DNA of 64,000 bases. It comes from Ctenosaura bakeri. Taxonomy: Eukaryota > Chordata > Lepidosauria > Squamata > Iguanidae. Below the pieces are notes generated by a model. The model did no database searches. It was not told the DNA's origin and saw nothing but the letters and a program-made list of their open reading frames with translations. This document shows, piece after piece, positions 48,936 through 60,893 of this stretch (positions are counted from its first letter, which is position 1; each line of letters starts with the position of its first letter). The DNA lies in the NCBI GenBank assembly GCA_948474755.1, contig CAOLHI010000424.1, positions 496,001-560,000 of the forward strand, in the 5' to 3' direction. Both the position numbers and the translations under genes were made by a program.

Positions 48936-50834
48936 TGAGATCTTCACCTGACACAGATAAACAAATTTTGACTTTTATATATTAGATATCATTAGCACAA
49001 CAGTCATGTTTAAACCTTGTTGTGCTAACTAGTGTTGCCAGGTTGGGGAGGTGAGTTTTAGCTTGATAAATTCTTAGTTCATGTGGGAGTTTTCCTGTAT
49101 CAAGCAAAGAATTTCATTCAGGACACTCTGGAATGAATGGTTCTGTTTCACAGGAGATAACAAAGATGCTTAAAACAAAACAGGAGTTTCAAGCAACAAT
49201 GCAGATATTGCTGTCAGGAGTTCTAACCAAATATTAATGCAAATTACTCCATTCTGAAGACTCTTTGTGTTAGGATTAAATAAAGTTGGGTATTAAAACA
49301 CTCAAGAATGCTGGGGGAAAGGTTGAACCCCATGAGACAAGAGTGTCTTGATATTTCTTTTGAGTAACACTCTTAGACTAACAGAATTATAAAAAGTAAT
49401 GAAAAACAAATTGCTGTTGCTTAGCTGTAGGAAAAAATGATCATGACTGGAAATAAAACCCAAGAATGCTACTCCTCCAAAAAACATTCTAGTGGAGAGA
49501 GAGAGAGAAGTTGTGTATATTACTGGAGTATTTTCACAAGTCAAAGCAATACTGACAAATACTTGCAGATGTAATGGGAGAAGCAGTAAGAGTGCACATT
49601 ATCTGTTTAAAAAAGAAAATATTGTGAATTCTGAGCTCTGTTTCAAGATACCGACTATCCATGAGAGATAAATATGTATATTTAAGGTCTGGATAGGGAA
49701 GCAGTTTCAGTTCAAAGGCCAGATTGGCTCCAGGCCAGCGGATCAGAGGAAACATGCCAACAATGGACATGACCATAGACAGACACACACTGCTTTCATG
49801 TCATCCTCACCTGTCTGTCCAGCAGCTCCCACCAGAGTGAGCTTCACTCACCCTTATTTGAGGTGAGCCATGCTGACTGAACAACCACTTCATGGTACCA
49901 GGAAGCCCTTGAAGCAGCAGTTTAGTCAAAAGCCACTCAGCTGCCATCCCTCTCTTTTTCCAAAATGGGAGCAGCTACCACAGTCAAGGATTCCAATCTC
50001 TGTTAGACACAGGTGTGACTCTTAGAAGTGTCCCCATACTAGAACTGACTCAAAGGCAGTACTTACTCATGCTAAATTTAGGAGTATGTGAACTTCGGTT
50101 GACCCCATCACAGGTAGCTTCAATTTCCCCTTAGATTTTGTATTTGTATCTCTATTCATTTCCTACATTTTCCAATACATGAGGAAGTTAAGCTGAATTT
50201 AGCTTTATGTACAGTTTTAAGAAGCATAAAAGGAAGAAAAGGGAGATAGCCAAAGATATGAGTTGCTAACATTGAGCTGATTGGGAATTATATACTATGT
50301 TACCACTATGGTAGGGTAAAGAATTTCCTAGTGATCTGAAAAGTAATGACAAAAAACAGTCTGGCTTCATAAATTCCATGACAGAATGCACAGTAATGCT
50401 GGTATCCTAAGCAAAGAATGAGCAGAAATGACAACACAGAGACTGGATCCAGGATTATCTCAGAGGCAGGTTCCCATCACTTTTACTATTTAGATTCTAA
50501 GCCCAGACCTATGTTGCAAGTAACAAGCATTCAATTTTACCTGCTCAGAGGAGAAAAAACAAATCTTGCATCACCGCCTAGATTGCCTGTTCCAGTGCAT
50601 TGTGTGGGTCTGTGATAAGAATCTTCAGAGCTACTTACCCAAAGTAATTGTAACAATCATGACTGATTTAACTGCAAGGCTGATCTAGATTACTGAGTTC
50701 AAGCTCCGTTTCAGGGATCTGTGGTTACCCAGAAGATTAAAATGACAGAAAAATACTCCTGAATGAGGATGTTTGCACCATTTCCTCTGTAGTACTAGGC
50801 ATGTATATTATGGTACACTTTCTCTGTTCTTGGG

Positions 50835-50925
50835 AATCATAGAATCTTAGAGCTGGAAAGGATTGCAAGGGCCATCTAGTCCAATCAACTGCCATCTAGG
50901 GATAAATACACTGTGAATGTTGTCT
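50835..50925 (-). mobile_element. CR1 LINE 3' end, antisense
   Basis: The plus strand reads CATAGAATCTTAGAGCTGGA then AAGGGCCATCTAGTCCAATC, the reverse complement of the CR1 3' terminus common in sauropsids. Confidence 0.7.
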
Positions 50926-51791
50926 GGATGTACCACTTCTCCAGACTGTATCTCCTGCCCTACACTTGCTTCTGTGGGGGACACAAGAAAGAATGGTCTC
51001 TTAACTCTCAATCCAGCACAGTTGGACTCAAGCACTTGGATGTAAGATCATAGACTCAAGCAGATACCTACTCCAAGAAAGCACTTATGCCCAGCTAGGT
51101 TGTGAACTGTATTATGCATGTGTATCACAGCAAACCCAAAAAGTTTCCAGTTGACAGAGACAAGGAGTTAATTTTATATGAATCTCAAGCTGGCCAGAAA
51201 TTGAAAGGGTGGGTTCACTCTCATTTTGCAGTATTCCTATGTGATTCCTATGTGATCCATTTTAGTTCCAGCAGAAAATCCCTATGATACAGCTAGCTTT
51301 ATTTAACATTGCAAAATCAAATTAAAAACTAATGTGTTCTTTGAGAAGTCAAAATAACCTTTTTATCTTTAATGTCTCAAGGGACAATTAAGCACACAAG
51401 AAGAGAAATGCTTCCAAATCTGATTACACTTAAAAACTAATCTACATACATGGAATCTCTAAGATATTGCTACCTAAAAAGCTCCATGACTGTAAAACCA
51501 TTCTCCATTTCCCTTCCACACCTGGTCCATGGTCCCTTCCCAAGTTACCTCGAAATCTATCTTGGAGAGTTGGCAACAACACCTAACTGAAAGTTTAGTA
51601 AAGGGATAAGGGCGGAGTAAGACATCCAGAAATTCCTCACTGTGGCCTGAAGGCACAGGATGCAGCAAGTATGATGGAAGTCAAGCAAGACTGAGCCTGA
51701 CCAATGGCTGGATGGCAGACTACCAGAGAACTTTAAACTCTGTTTTTTTGAAAAACAGTGGCAAATGTGTAAGAATAATAATAATTACTCA

Positions 51792-52230
51792 GGCCCTTTT
51801 CGCACATTACCCGTTTGCGCAGCTGGAGGGGGGGCGTCTCGCGCGAAAAGCCTCAGCAGGAATGCTGCCGCTTCCCTGCTCCTTCGTCCCGCAGCTCGCT
51901 TCCTGGTCGCGTGACTGTCATGCTAGTGCCCCGCTCTGCCCCTTCCTTCTGCAGCACAGCCTGGGAGCTGTAGGCTGCGCTGGGGGAGGAAGCATGACCG
52001 GCCCAGCTCGTCCGATGCACCGCATGGCAGGTAAGTGCGCGAGGGCCCCAGGAGCATTGCGCGACCGCACAGTATTTTTGGCTCCCAGCCGAAAATAAAA
52101 AAATTCGTGCGCGGCCCGCTTTAGTCTCGTGGGCGTCACGTGAATGGGAGTGCATCGTACGGACCGACGCTCCCATTCATGCGATGCTCAAGGGGCCCTC
52201 TCGCAACAGAAACTGCGTGCGAAAAGGGCC
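51792..52230. mobile_element. CpG-rich GGCC-ended MITE with 3-bp target duplication
   Basis: The left end GGCCCTTTTCGCAC and right end GTGCGAAAAGGGCC are exact inverted repeats of 14 bases. TCA flanks both ends (51789-51791, 52231-52233). The 439-bp body is GC- and CpG-rich in an AT-rich intron. An internal inverted pair (CACGTGAATGGGAGTGCATCG and CGCTCCCATTCATGCG) lies in the right half. The open frames inside are not conserved proteins. Confidence 0.75.
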
Positions 52231-53362
52231 TCAGTTTCTGGTCTCTTCCCACCACAAGCAAATTTGAATAGTATATACACGTTGCAAACTTCACTTTTTT
52301 AAGGATACTATGTCAATTTCTTTTGTTTCAGATCTGGATTATTATTTTTAAGTAATGCATGCAGTGGATACATAACTCCCCATTCCAGAGTTTAAAAGTG
52401 TTTGTGTATCACAAGTATGCCATTGGAAGAATCACAGGCAAGTCTCAGTGGGAACCACCATGTCCTATTGTTGGTCTCTAGCATCTAGTAATCACTGACA
52501 AGACACTTTCCCCTTCCTGCCCCAAGGTGAAAACCATTTTCAAAGAGAAATATCCACTCATGGTATGTGCACGCTCAATCCTCCAGGAAACAAGATTTGG
52601 TAGGGTCTGGTGACTGTTTCAATAACTTGCAAAATGCCTTTGACTGGTAGGATTGGGGGGCGGGAACAGTATCTGCTCCACAGGAACCAAGGCCTCTCTC
52701 CAACTACCTTCTACACTAAAACTATTGTATAAATTAGCCAGAAATACAGTGGTGTCTGCTAGAAGTTTCATCCTTAACTGTTATACCTGCTAGGCATTGT
52801 TAGATTAATCCTACCTAATGCTGCCTAATAAAAAAGCTGTTTTGCCATCAGCTATCATAACATCCTAATGCAGTATATTCCATATCCTGAATTCATTATT
52901 TGGTATATGAAGTATTTCTTTTTGTCTGTCCAGAATCTCCTGCCAAGCAATTTTATTGGATGATCCCCAACTTTTAAAATTTTGAGAGAGAGTGGATAAC
53001 TCTCTGCCAGCAGTAAGCTGAGATATCACAAGACACACCAGAATTCAAGTCTTGCAGGAACTTGCTTTCCACAACAGTAGGCACATGGTGCACACAGAGA
53101 ATAGGAAATTCCAGGATGTGGGATATGTGTATGTGGCATATCCTGTGCCAGGTAAGTAGACAAGAAAATGCTTTAAGGAATGCTTTTTAACAAGATACTG
53201 ACCTGCTACAGTTGGAATCAGAAGGAGAGAGCTTTTTTCCCCAAGTTCTAAAATGCCTGGAGTAGAAAGAGGTTAACTGAATGCAGAAAATATAATCAGA
53301 AGGAAAAGGGTACTACATTACACAGCTCAGAATGTAAAACCTCAAGACGCAAGTGAAATGAA

Positions 53363-53985
53363 ATCATAAAATCAGAGTCTGGAAAGGTCATCCAGTCCAA
53401 TTCCCCTGCTACACAGGAATACACAATCAAAGCACTCCTAATAGATAGCCATCCAGACTTCATTTAAAAACTCCATAGAAAGTGACACCACAATACTCTG
53501 AAGCAGCGTATTCCACTGCCAAACAGCTCTTACCATCAGGAAGTTTTTCCTAATATTTGGGTGGAATCTCTTTTCCTGTAGTTTGAAACCATTGCTCCGT
53601 GTCCTTGTCTCTGAAGCAGCAGCAAACAAGCTTGCTCTACCCTCCACATGACATCTCTTCAACTATTTAAACATAGATATCACTTCTTAACCCTCTCTTC
53701 TCCAGGCTAAACATACACAGTTCCCTAAGCCACTCCTCATAGGGCATGGTTTCCAGGCCTTCTACGATTTTGGTCACCCTCCTCTGGACACGTTCCAGGT
53801 TGTCAATGTTCTTCCTGAATTGTGATGCCCAGAACTGAACACAGTATTCCAGGTGAGATCTGACCGAAGCAGAACAGAGTGGTACTACCACTTCCCTCAA
53901 CCTAGATACTATACTCCTATTAATGCAGCCTAGAATCACATTGGCTATTTTAGCTGCTGCCACACACTATTGACTCACGTGCTTT
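53363..53985 (-). mobile_element. CR1 LINE fragment: end of reverse-transcriptase ORF and 3' UTR
   Basis: The minus strand encodes VPLCSASVRSHLEYCVQFWA, then RKNIDNLERVQRRVTKIVEG and MPYEEWLRELCMFSLEKRGL, the conserved C-terminus of CR1 ORF2. The plus strand ends at the usual CR1 terminus (AAATCAGAGTCTGGAAAGGT). It is 5' truncated. Confidence 0.85.
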
Positions 53986-54074
53986 ACTTAAAAATTATTA
54001 AACAAAACAGATAAAGAAAATGTTTATTAATAACAACCCAGTGGTTTCAGTCACTTCACTGGGAGTGTAACAGC

Positions 54075-54080
<6 letters not shown>

Positions 54081-54146
<66 letters not shown>
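54081..54146 (+). repeat. (TC)n(AC)n compound microsatellite
   Basis: A TC run of about 14 units passes into an AC run of about 18 units, followed by GGGGGGAGAGAGAG. It lies about 800 bases inside the large intron from the donor of the long exon. Confidence 0.95.
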
Positions 54147-54941
54147 GGGGAGAGAGAGAACTATCAAGTCAACAGCTGTAAGAATGCCCTAAAGTCAACT
54201 TACCTCTTGTCTAATTTTCATTCATGTCTCAGTGTAGTGCTAAATTCCAAAATGCTGAAATGTTTATAATCAATACTACCAACCTTTACAAACTAATATG
54301 GACCAATTTTTCGGCATGTTTGTCCGACGTCAAATCCACATGAGACACTTTTACTCCAATGCACACTGGAATTGATATGTAACCTGCTGTGCATTGATGA
54401 GCAGGCAGTAATAAAAGGCAAAAGATGCAAACAGGGAAGTGTAGGCTAGTTCTTATGTACAGCCAAACTTACGGCATCCTCATATTCTTGCCCAGAATTC
54501 CTCAGCTCTTTCCCTCTTCCTTGACTGAACCACTATCAGTGTCTAGTTCCCCAGGCTGACAAGCTGTTTTACTATGTAGCTTTCTCCAACCTTGTTTCTT
54601 TTAGATGTTTTAGACTGCTGATCCCAGAATCCCTTAGTCAGCTATGCCAACACAACTGGAGGGCATCAGATTGGAGAAGGCTGCTATAATGAATGGTTCA
54701 CATCAGAATGTTGTTTTGTACCTGGACCACAGAGGCTAAAGAATGTCTTTCAGCAACAGAGGGAAACAGGACCTTCCATCATGCCCATTCCCCATTTTCC
54801 TGAAAAACTGAGAAGTGCATTTGGGCCACAGTTTGATGAAGTCGTTATTTCTATGCCCTGACTCCAATGTAAGATTAGCTTACCTGGTACTGGAGAGGAG
54901 AGATAAAGAACTGTTAACAGATATTACCCTTGCTACATTAC

Positions 54942-56499
54942 CTGCTGAAACATTAACAAATACACATGAATATACACCATCCTCCTCTGGAAGTGAGTCG
55001 CATGATATTGGAAGCTGCCCCTCTTTCAAATGAATCCAGCATAGATCTTTCAAGGCCTCACAAAATCCCCGACATGGTGGAGGTGTTACTGGAAGAGAAG
55101 CATTACACCCAGGTACCAGTAGCAAGCAGAAAAACCACTCCAAATAGCGGTGACACCGAGATTTAAGAAGCCCCTCCCACTCATGCAAAGCAGCCTGAAT
55201 TTCCTCCTCACTGCCAAGGTGCAAGTAATTCGGCACTCGGAAATGCTTCATGCCCAGGTTGTTGCAGTATGACAGCTTGGTTGGTAAGGGCAAGCAGTGG
55301 CCAGCTGTTGGCATCAGTCCAGGAAAGAAGGAAGGAAGCCCTGCGCTACTATTGCTAAAATGTTGCACAGTGTAGGTTAGTAGAAACTCAAGAGAGTCAG
55401 AGTTATTGGCAGAGGAAAAATCCATAATATTAGTTGCATTTGAATTAGAAACAGAATCACTAGAGTGGTTCTTATTTGCATCCGCTACTCCTATCCCAGA
55501 ATGCTTAAAGAAAGGGTGGTTTTTAAGGTGGAGATGGGCTCTATTGCCCTTAGAGACGGATTGGTTTGTATTTGCAACATAACGTAACAGCCAGTTGTCT
55601 AAAGCACCCACCACCTTGGATGGACTTCCACCATGCACGTGACTGCTATCGTTAGACCAAGGCTCCTGCAATTCCAAAACTTTTGCATCAAGCAAAATTC
55701 CTTGTTTTTCTGAGGAAGCTCCCCAGGTTGCCCTTGCTTCTGGGGAGGTGGTACTTTCTTGCCCTGCATGTGTAGATTCTTGGAAAGCCAACATGGTGCC
55801 AGTGGCATGATCATCTGGTGAAAAGGAGAAAGAAGAACTACCTGGGAGTGGAAAGTCAGGCTTCTTTAAGAGGACACGAGTCTTGTTCCACAGAAGAGTG
55901 GGCTTTGTAGTCACCAACGGGACCTCTTTTGGCTGCCCAGTTTCCAGTAAGGTTTGAGCATCACCTGTAGAGTTGGCAGTAATGTTCAGGATGCTCACTG
56001 ACTCTGTAACTGGAGTAGGTGACGGTCTCAAAAGGTCGGAGGTTGCAGGTGCCTCAGTCGTCTTTGTTGCCTCAGTAGTTTTTTCATCCCAGAGTTGAAC
56101 TAAATTCCGGATTCCTTCAGCGACATTTAATATCTCAGCCCCTACTCCTGAAATATCTCCTTCTCTGCTTTCCAACTGGGAAGGTGATGTAACTGTTGGG
56201 ATGGTGGTGGCGGCAGTGAAGTCTGGTCTCTTCAAGGTAAAGATAGTCCACACTCTTCCCTTTTGCTGGGTACTACTTTCAAGTGAGATGCTGGAGCTGG
56301 TGGCAGACTCAGGCGTGGCAAGACGCTGCAAGGATGTCTGCTCAGTCAGTTCTGTCTGCTCCTTAGGACTGGCAGCTTCTGTGGGAGGGACGGTTGTTTT
56401 CTCTGGACTCCCCCAAAACCAATTCCTCCAGCCTTGTGCATTTGACAAGCCACAGGTCAATAACAGCAGAAGCCCAATGCTAAGCTCAACTCGAGCCAT
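54942..56499 (-). CDS. COL18A1: COL18A1 long-isoform first coding exon: signal peptide, DUF959-like region, Frizzled domain
   Basis: This exon encodes the N-terminus of the long form of collagen XVIII, a secreted basement-membrane collagen/proteoglycan. Translation from the ATG at 56499 gives 519 codons plus one base. Residues 1-22 form a hydrophobic signal peptide (MARVELSIGLLLLLTCGLSNAQ) followed by GWRNWFWG, like the NLNWLWF start of mammalian long isoforms. Residues about 115-138 (DISGVGAEILNVAEGIRNLV) match the conserved DUF959 block. Residues about 140-400 are Ser/Thr/Pro-rich with many N-X-S/T sequons, as in a mucin-like linker. Residues 402-512 hold exactly ten cysteines in Frizzled-domain spacing, including WFFCLLLVPGC and PPPCRGFCEALKDLCW. 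The exon ends at CAG|GTAATG in phase 1 and joins the TSPN exon as GAA (Glu), giving [10 protein letters not shown], equivalent to human AAERISEEVG. The open frame runs upstream to 56706, but the next in-frame Met is upstream of the TATA-like site, so I chose 56499. COL15A1 is excluded because it has no Frizzled domain. Confidence 0.95.
55961..55970 (-). promoter_or_regulatory. Candidate internal 5' splice site within the long exon
   Basis: The minus strand reads CTACAG|GTGAT with the cut after 55965. That base is the first of codon 179, so use of this donor leaves phase 1, the same phase as the normal end of the exon. Joining to the TSPN exon would keep the frame and remove residues 179-519, including the whole Frizzled domain. 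Mammalian COL18A1 has a medium isoform made by internal splicing of the equivalent exon. Other GT sites I saw in the exon were phase 0 or weaker. Confidence 0.4.
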
Positions 56500-56557
56500 T
56501 AAAAAGTGGCTTTGTGGGGAAATGTGCTGTGCAGCAGTGAGTAGTGAAGGGAAGAAT

Positions 56558-56563
56558 TCACAT
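56558..56563 (-). promoter_or_regulatory. Minimal upstream ORF (ATG-TGA) in the predicted 5' UTR
   Basis: A start codon followed directly by a stop codon lies 59 bases upstream of the COL18A1 ATG, in a weak start context (T at -3). It would be in the leader if transcription starts near 56590. It could modestly lower initiation at the main ATG, but this is inference. Confidence 0.35.
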
Positions 56564-56615
56564 TGATCTGTCCTCTGGAGCTGCAGGGTGAGGAAACATG
56601 CAGCTCTCTTCCAAG

Positions 56616-56643
56616 CAGATATAAAACTTGTGGGGGTGTGGCT
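56616..56643 (-). promoter_or_regulatory. Candidate proximal promoter of the COL18A1 long isoform
   Basis: On the minus strand a TATA-like element (GTTTTATATC, about 56617-56627) is preceded by a CACCC-type box (CCACACCCCCA, about 56631-56641). It sits 118-144 bases upstream of the chosen ATG, so a start about 30 bases downstream of the TATA would leave a 5' UTR of roughly 90 bases. In mammals the long and medium isoforms come from an internal promoter, mostly active in liver, which fits this location. Motif calls are by eye and no CpG island is present. Confidence 0.5.
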
Positions 56644-57501
56644 AGCAGAGTCCTCCCTGCCAGCAGCCTGCTTCCCATTAAACCAAAAACTTTTCACAGC
56701 ACACACAGCCTATAATGCTCTCAGTTGCAACAGAGGAAGTGCTTGTTAAGAGCATACCTGAAGATTTATCTTTTTCTTTTTTTTTAACCCAAGGCATAAG
56801 CACAAAGAAAGGCATACCTGGAAGCCAATCATTCCATGCAACTGCTCTGCAATTTAAACATATTGTTGTTTTTCCTGCCCCCAAAGCTTACAAAAATATT
56901 TGAGCACGTTAAACCCCTCCCTGCCCTGAGCCAATAATAAAACAAGGTGGAGATCTTCCCCTATTGTGGCAGTTTATAACCTAAGTTTCAAAATCATTAA
57001 CATCAGCAAAGAGAATGCAGACTCTCTTCTTTAGAGAAATCTCTTCTCAAGAAGGAGGAACATAGCAGAAAGCTTCCAGGGCTATAAATGTCCTTGAAGT
57101 CAACCAAGAGCCACAGAAAGGGTTCATAATTAACTGGCTTACTCCATTGGCTGCATCTCTTCATGTCTTAAGTTGCCAATTAGGTCATGAACCAATCAAA
57201 ACACAGCACTTTAAAAACAAATGATCTAACAGAAGAGTTAAAGACTTTCTAGAAATCTGTCACTCAAATGAAAAAGATTAAAAATTGCTTAGATTTTATT
57301 AGATTGTGCCCTTAGCTTTCGAGAGTAAAAAAAGATTGACTATGAAAAAAAAATCATGGTTTTCTCCTGCTTTAGAGGAATAGGCACGGGCAGCTACTAC
57401 GGGACTTCACCTCAGACAGTGCATCAGTCCCCAGATCACTGGTTCTGCCACAAACATCTCCCTCTTGATTCCTGGGCATAATCCCTAAACCTTTCCTCAA
57501 A

Positions 57502-57835
57502 TCATAGAGTTGGAAGAGACCATGGGGGCCATCCAGTCCAACCCCGCCATGCAGGAACACACATCAAAGCACTCCTGACAGATGGCCATCCAGCCTCAGC
57601 TTAAAAACCTCCAAAGAAGGAGACTCCACCACACTCCAAGGCAGCATCTTCCACTGTCGGACAGCTCTGACCATCAGGAAGTTCTTCTTCAGGTTTAAAC
57701 AGCAGCAAACAAGCCCGCTCCCTCCTTGACATGACATCCCTTCAAATATTTAAACATGGCTATCACGTCCCCTCTTAACCTTCTCTTCTGCAGACTAAAC
57801 ATCCTCAGCTCCCTAAGCCGCTCCTCATGGCTTCT
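57502..57835 (-). mobile_element. CR1 LINE fragment, antisense, upstream of the promoter
   Basis: The plus strand starts CATAGAGTTGGAAGAGACCA. The minus strand encodes HEERLRELRMFSLQKRRLRG then DVIAMFKYLKGCHVKEGAGL, typical of the CR1 ORF2 end. The copy is 5' truncated with small deletions. Confidence 0.85.
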
Positions 57836-57898
57836 AGAGCTCTCCTGGTACTTAGACTTTTTTTTAATCTCTGCCACATATGGAGCTAAATTTATATA

Positions 57899-58104
57899 CA
57901 GTGCACCCCCCATATATGCAGGGGCTCCATTCCAGGAACACCTGTGTAAAACAAAAAAATGTGAGTGTTGCATCTCTTTGAGGTCAATGGGCGCAACATG
58001 TGCCCCACGGGCATGTACTTGTGTCCATTGACTATAATAGAAGCAATGCTTTGTGCAACCTCATATTTGTGTGCAAGGATGTCCTGCCAGCATAGGACGC
58101 ACTG
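57899..58104. mobile_element. Tc1/mariner-like MITE with TA target duplication
   Basis: The ends CAGTGCACCCC and GGACGCACTG are inverted, with TA on each side (57897-57898, 58105-58106). It has the Tigger-like opening with ATATATGCAGGGGCTCCATT. Interior CAATGCTTTGTGCAACC is similar to the element at 62233. Confidence 0.7.
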
Positions 58105-58912
58105 TACATGGAACTCACACACAGTTTCCTGAAGGGACACAGATGCTGGTGGCACAAGTCTCTGCAGCATGCTCCACAAATAAAGATGGCCTCTTTGCTT
58201 TTGGCTACTGCATGGACAGCTGAATATATGATCTATGACAGCACTCCAGGCAGTCATTTGGGCCACCTGCCCCTAAAGTGAGCCTTAAATTGACCAGTCC
58301 TAATCTCCCTAGGTTTCTTTCATGAAGTAAATCAATGTGTGCTTAGGGATGGAAAGAATATTCATCAATATTCAAATCCCAGACAAAAAGAGGGTTTCCC
58401 AAGTATCAGCAAACCCTGACCAGGAGAATCCTGGACAGATTAGAACATTCACAGTTCAAAATGTATTCTGCAAAAAAAAAATCACAAATGAAGACTCTGT
58501 GCAGCACAGAAATGTTGTTTTCTATGCAAGAAAGCAAGTTTCTGGTACAGAAAGTATATTTTTTGTAGCAACCCCACCATGTGTGGATTTTTCACAGACT
58601 AAATGCCTAAGAGTTAAGAGTCCTTGGAAATTGAGCAATTCCCAAGACCTTTGTTGCAGTGGGGAGAAAAATGGCTAAATTAAATGAACGCCCTTGAGAA
58701 CAAAATTCATGAAGATTTACATCCCTGGTTGTTGTTTACGCTCATGAAGGTCCGTGGCCTGTGCATCTGTAGCAGAGCTTTTTCAGATATAATCCCTTCT
58801 GTCCTGCAGTATCTGTGAATACAGCTTGGCTCACAGTTCTCTCATTTAGCACAGTATCTGCTAGAGAACTCAGTAAGGTCTTCTGTGTGATGGCACATGC
58901 AGTCTGAAGCCG

Positions 58913-58999
58913 ATCCCTCCCAAAACTGCAAACCCCTGGATTCCATAGGATGTTGAAAGAGGAATAATTGCACTATAAGAGTGTAGTGCGGAAATGGCC
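58913..58999 (+). mobile_element. Right half of a hairpin MITE
   Basis: The sequence from CCTCCCAAAACTGCAAACCC to GTGCGGAAATGGCC matches the right arm of the family seen at 16232 and 47521. The left arm is missing. A minus-strand SINE begins within four bases of its right end. Confidence 0.6.
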
Positions 59000-59002
59000 A
59001 TA

Positions 59003-59191
59003 GTGACCCTAAAGCAAACCTGTCACTGGGTTTTCTTAGCAAAATTTGTTGAGACAGGATTTGCTATTGCCTTTGTCTGCAGCTGACAGAGTGTGACTTT
59101 CCCAAGGTCAACCAGTGGGTTTCACGGCTGAGCAGGGATTTGAACCCTGGTCTCCAGAGCTTCAGCCCAATGCTGAAACCACTATTCTGAG
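59003..59191 (-). mobile_element. tRNA-derived SINE, reverse orientation
   Basis: On the minus strand it reads GAGACCAGGGTTCAAATCCC, then GTGAAACCCACTGGTTGACC, matching the SINE at 14241. The 3' tail is truncated at the half MITE ending at 58999. Confidence 0.6.
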
Positions 59192-60893
59192 AATGAAAAT
59201 GAAATGGAGAGATTTTCACATCTCTATCTGAAACTCTCCATTCATTGTAATTCTCAGAACACAGACAGCCTTCCTGATTCCAGTACCGTACTGGGGGGAA
59301 GGGGTTACACATTTTTCTAAAATTCACATCATGTGAATTTAAAGCATTCCTAACTTCTATTTGTTTTTAGTTTTGTTACGATGCTGTTTTTTATGACATT
59401 CTTCTTACTCTAACAGCCATTTGGCATACAGAAATAAGACTTTTAACTGCTTGGCAACAACCTTTTTAGACTGCAACACTATTTATTTACATGGGAGCCA
59501 GTCCTGCTGAACTTAGGATTACTTCTGAGTAGTATAGCTGAGATTGTGCTGCTAGGCACATCTGATTTCTCATCTGCTTGCTTCTATGTTAAGAGCCAAG
59601 TCTCAAAAAGACTCCTCTCTGCTTTTTTTTTAAGTACATTCCATTGTTCACCCAATGACTTGATAGCTCAAGCAAAAAAGATTTGGCGCAAGCATCATAA
59701 AGGCTAAGGAAAACTTTTAATGTAGGAATTCTAAATGTAGGATATTTTTTCATTAGATACTTCAGGGGAATCTGACATAAATTTTTGGTCCTAATAGGAC
59801 TACTCTGACTTTGATGTTCTTCTACACCTCCTTTCTCCAATCTGCTGCCCTCCAGATGTGTTGTATGGCAAATTCCATTATCCCTAAAGCCTATTGCCAA
59901 AAGCACTCCTGTCCGGTGCTAATAACAGCTGCCATTTAATAAATCTGCATTGCACCTGTTTGAGGAGCACTCTTCTACTTCAAATTGTCTCAAAGACTAA
60001 AATAAATATAAAATCACAACACACAAGCTTTACCTGTGGTGAAACTTTAGATTCCGCCCCAGACTCAGTTTTCTACTACTTTGTAAACAAATGATCCTGA
60101 GCCCTTAAAGAACTGGGTAGAAGAATTTCAACATGTGCTGCAATTTTCTCCTCTACATCACTGTTAAAGATATACCAGCCCTGTTCTCTTTGGCATTAAG
60201 AACAATACAAGAAGAACCCAACAAATCTTCCACATACCATGATAGATATCTGCTATACATTTCTAACATGTCAATTTACTTGCATCCAGATCTCCGCAAG
60301 ATAGACAGATAGACTTGAATTCACAAATTTAAAAAAAAGTCTATTTATTCCACACATACTTCGTTTGAACCATTTACTGAACCTAGAATTCAATAAATCC
60401 ATTATCTGTAAATCTCATTAAAGGCTTATAACAACTGGCCCATCCATATTAAAAAAAAGCATGTTCCTCAGCAAAGAAAGGTGATGTACAGTATTGCTAA
60501 AAACACAAGGCTGGAGACAGGTAACAGGGAGGAATACCTTCACAGGACAGTTCAGTTGAACCGGATTATTTTGTTACCTTAAGACAGCGCCCCCCCCCAA
60601 AAAAAGATTAAGATGACATGCAACTAAAGCACTAGTCAGCAAAGGGACTAAAACTTCTCCAGCTCTTTTCTGAATTCTAATTTTCCAGATATAGTGCTCC
60701 TAACAATCACCTATCTTGCCACAAGCAGAATGGAACAAGTGAGAGTTTCAACAGAATTTTATAACAAAGTGGCTTCTGTTTTACTTCTGTATAGCATGCC
60801 CATTGTGTAGTCTAGGGGGTACCCCTATAATGAGTCAGCTACTTCTGACTCCTCTTCACAAACATGAATAGATGCAGAAGATCGGTGATGGCA

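Larger units (their letters stand above)
22325..54941 (-). other. Large COL18A1 intron between the long exon and the TSPN exon
   Basis: This 32.6-kb intron has donor GTAATG at 54941 and acceptor TTTCTCAACAG at 22325. It is the largest repeat reservoir of the window, with hAT, Harbinger-like and other DNA elements, SINEs, a 5S-derived SINE, CR1 fragments and microsatellites, listed separately. Long stretches such as 29950-31750, 38500-40200, 44450-45950 and 49150-50800 show no gene and no repeat I could name. Confidence 0.8.

Noticed and set aside
51712..52176. Open frames of 107-128 residues on both strands
   Set aside because: They lie in a CpG-rich MITE where stop codons are rare; they match no family and cross the element's boundary.
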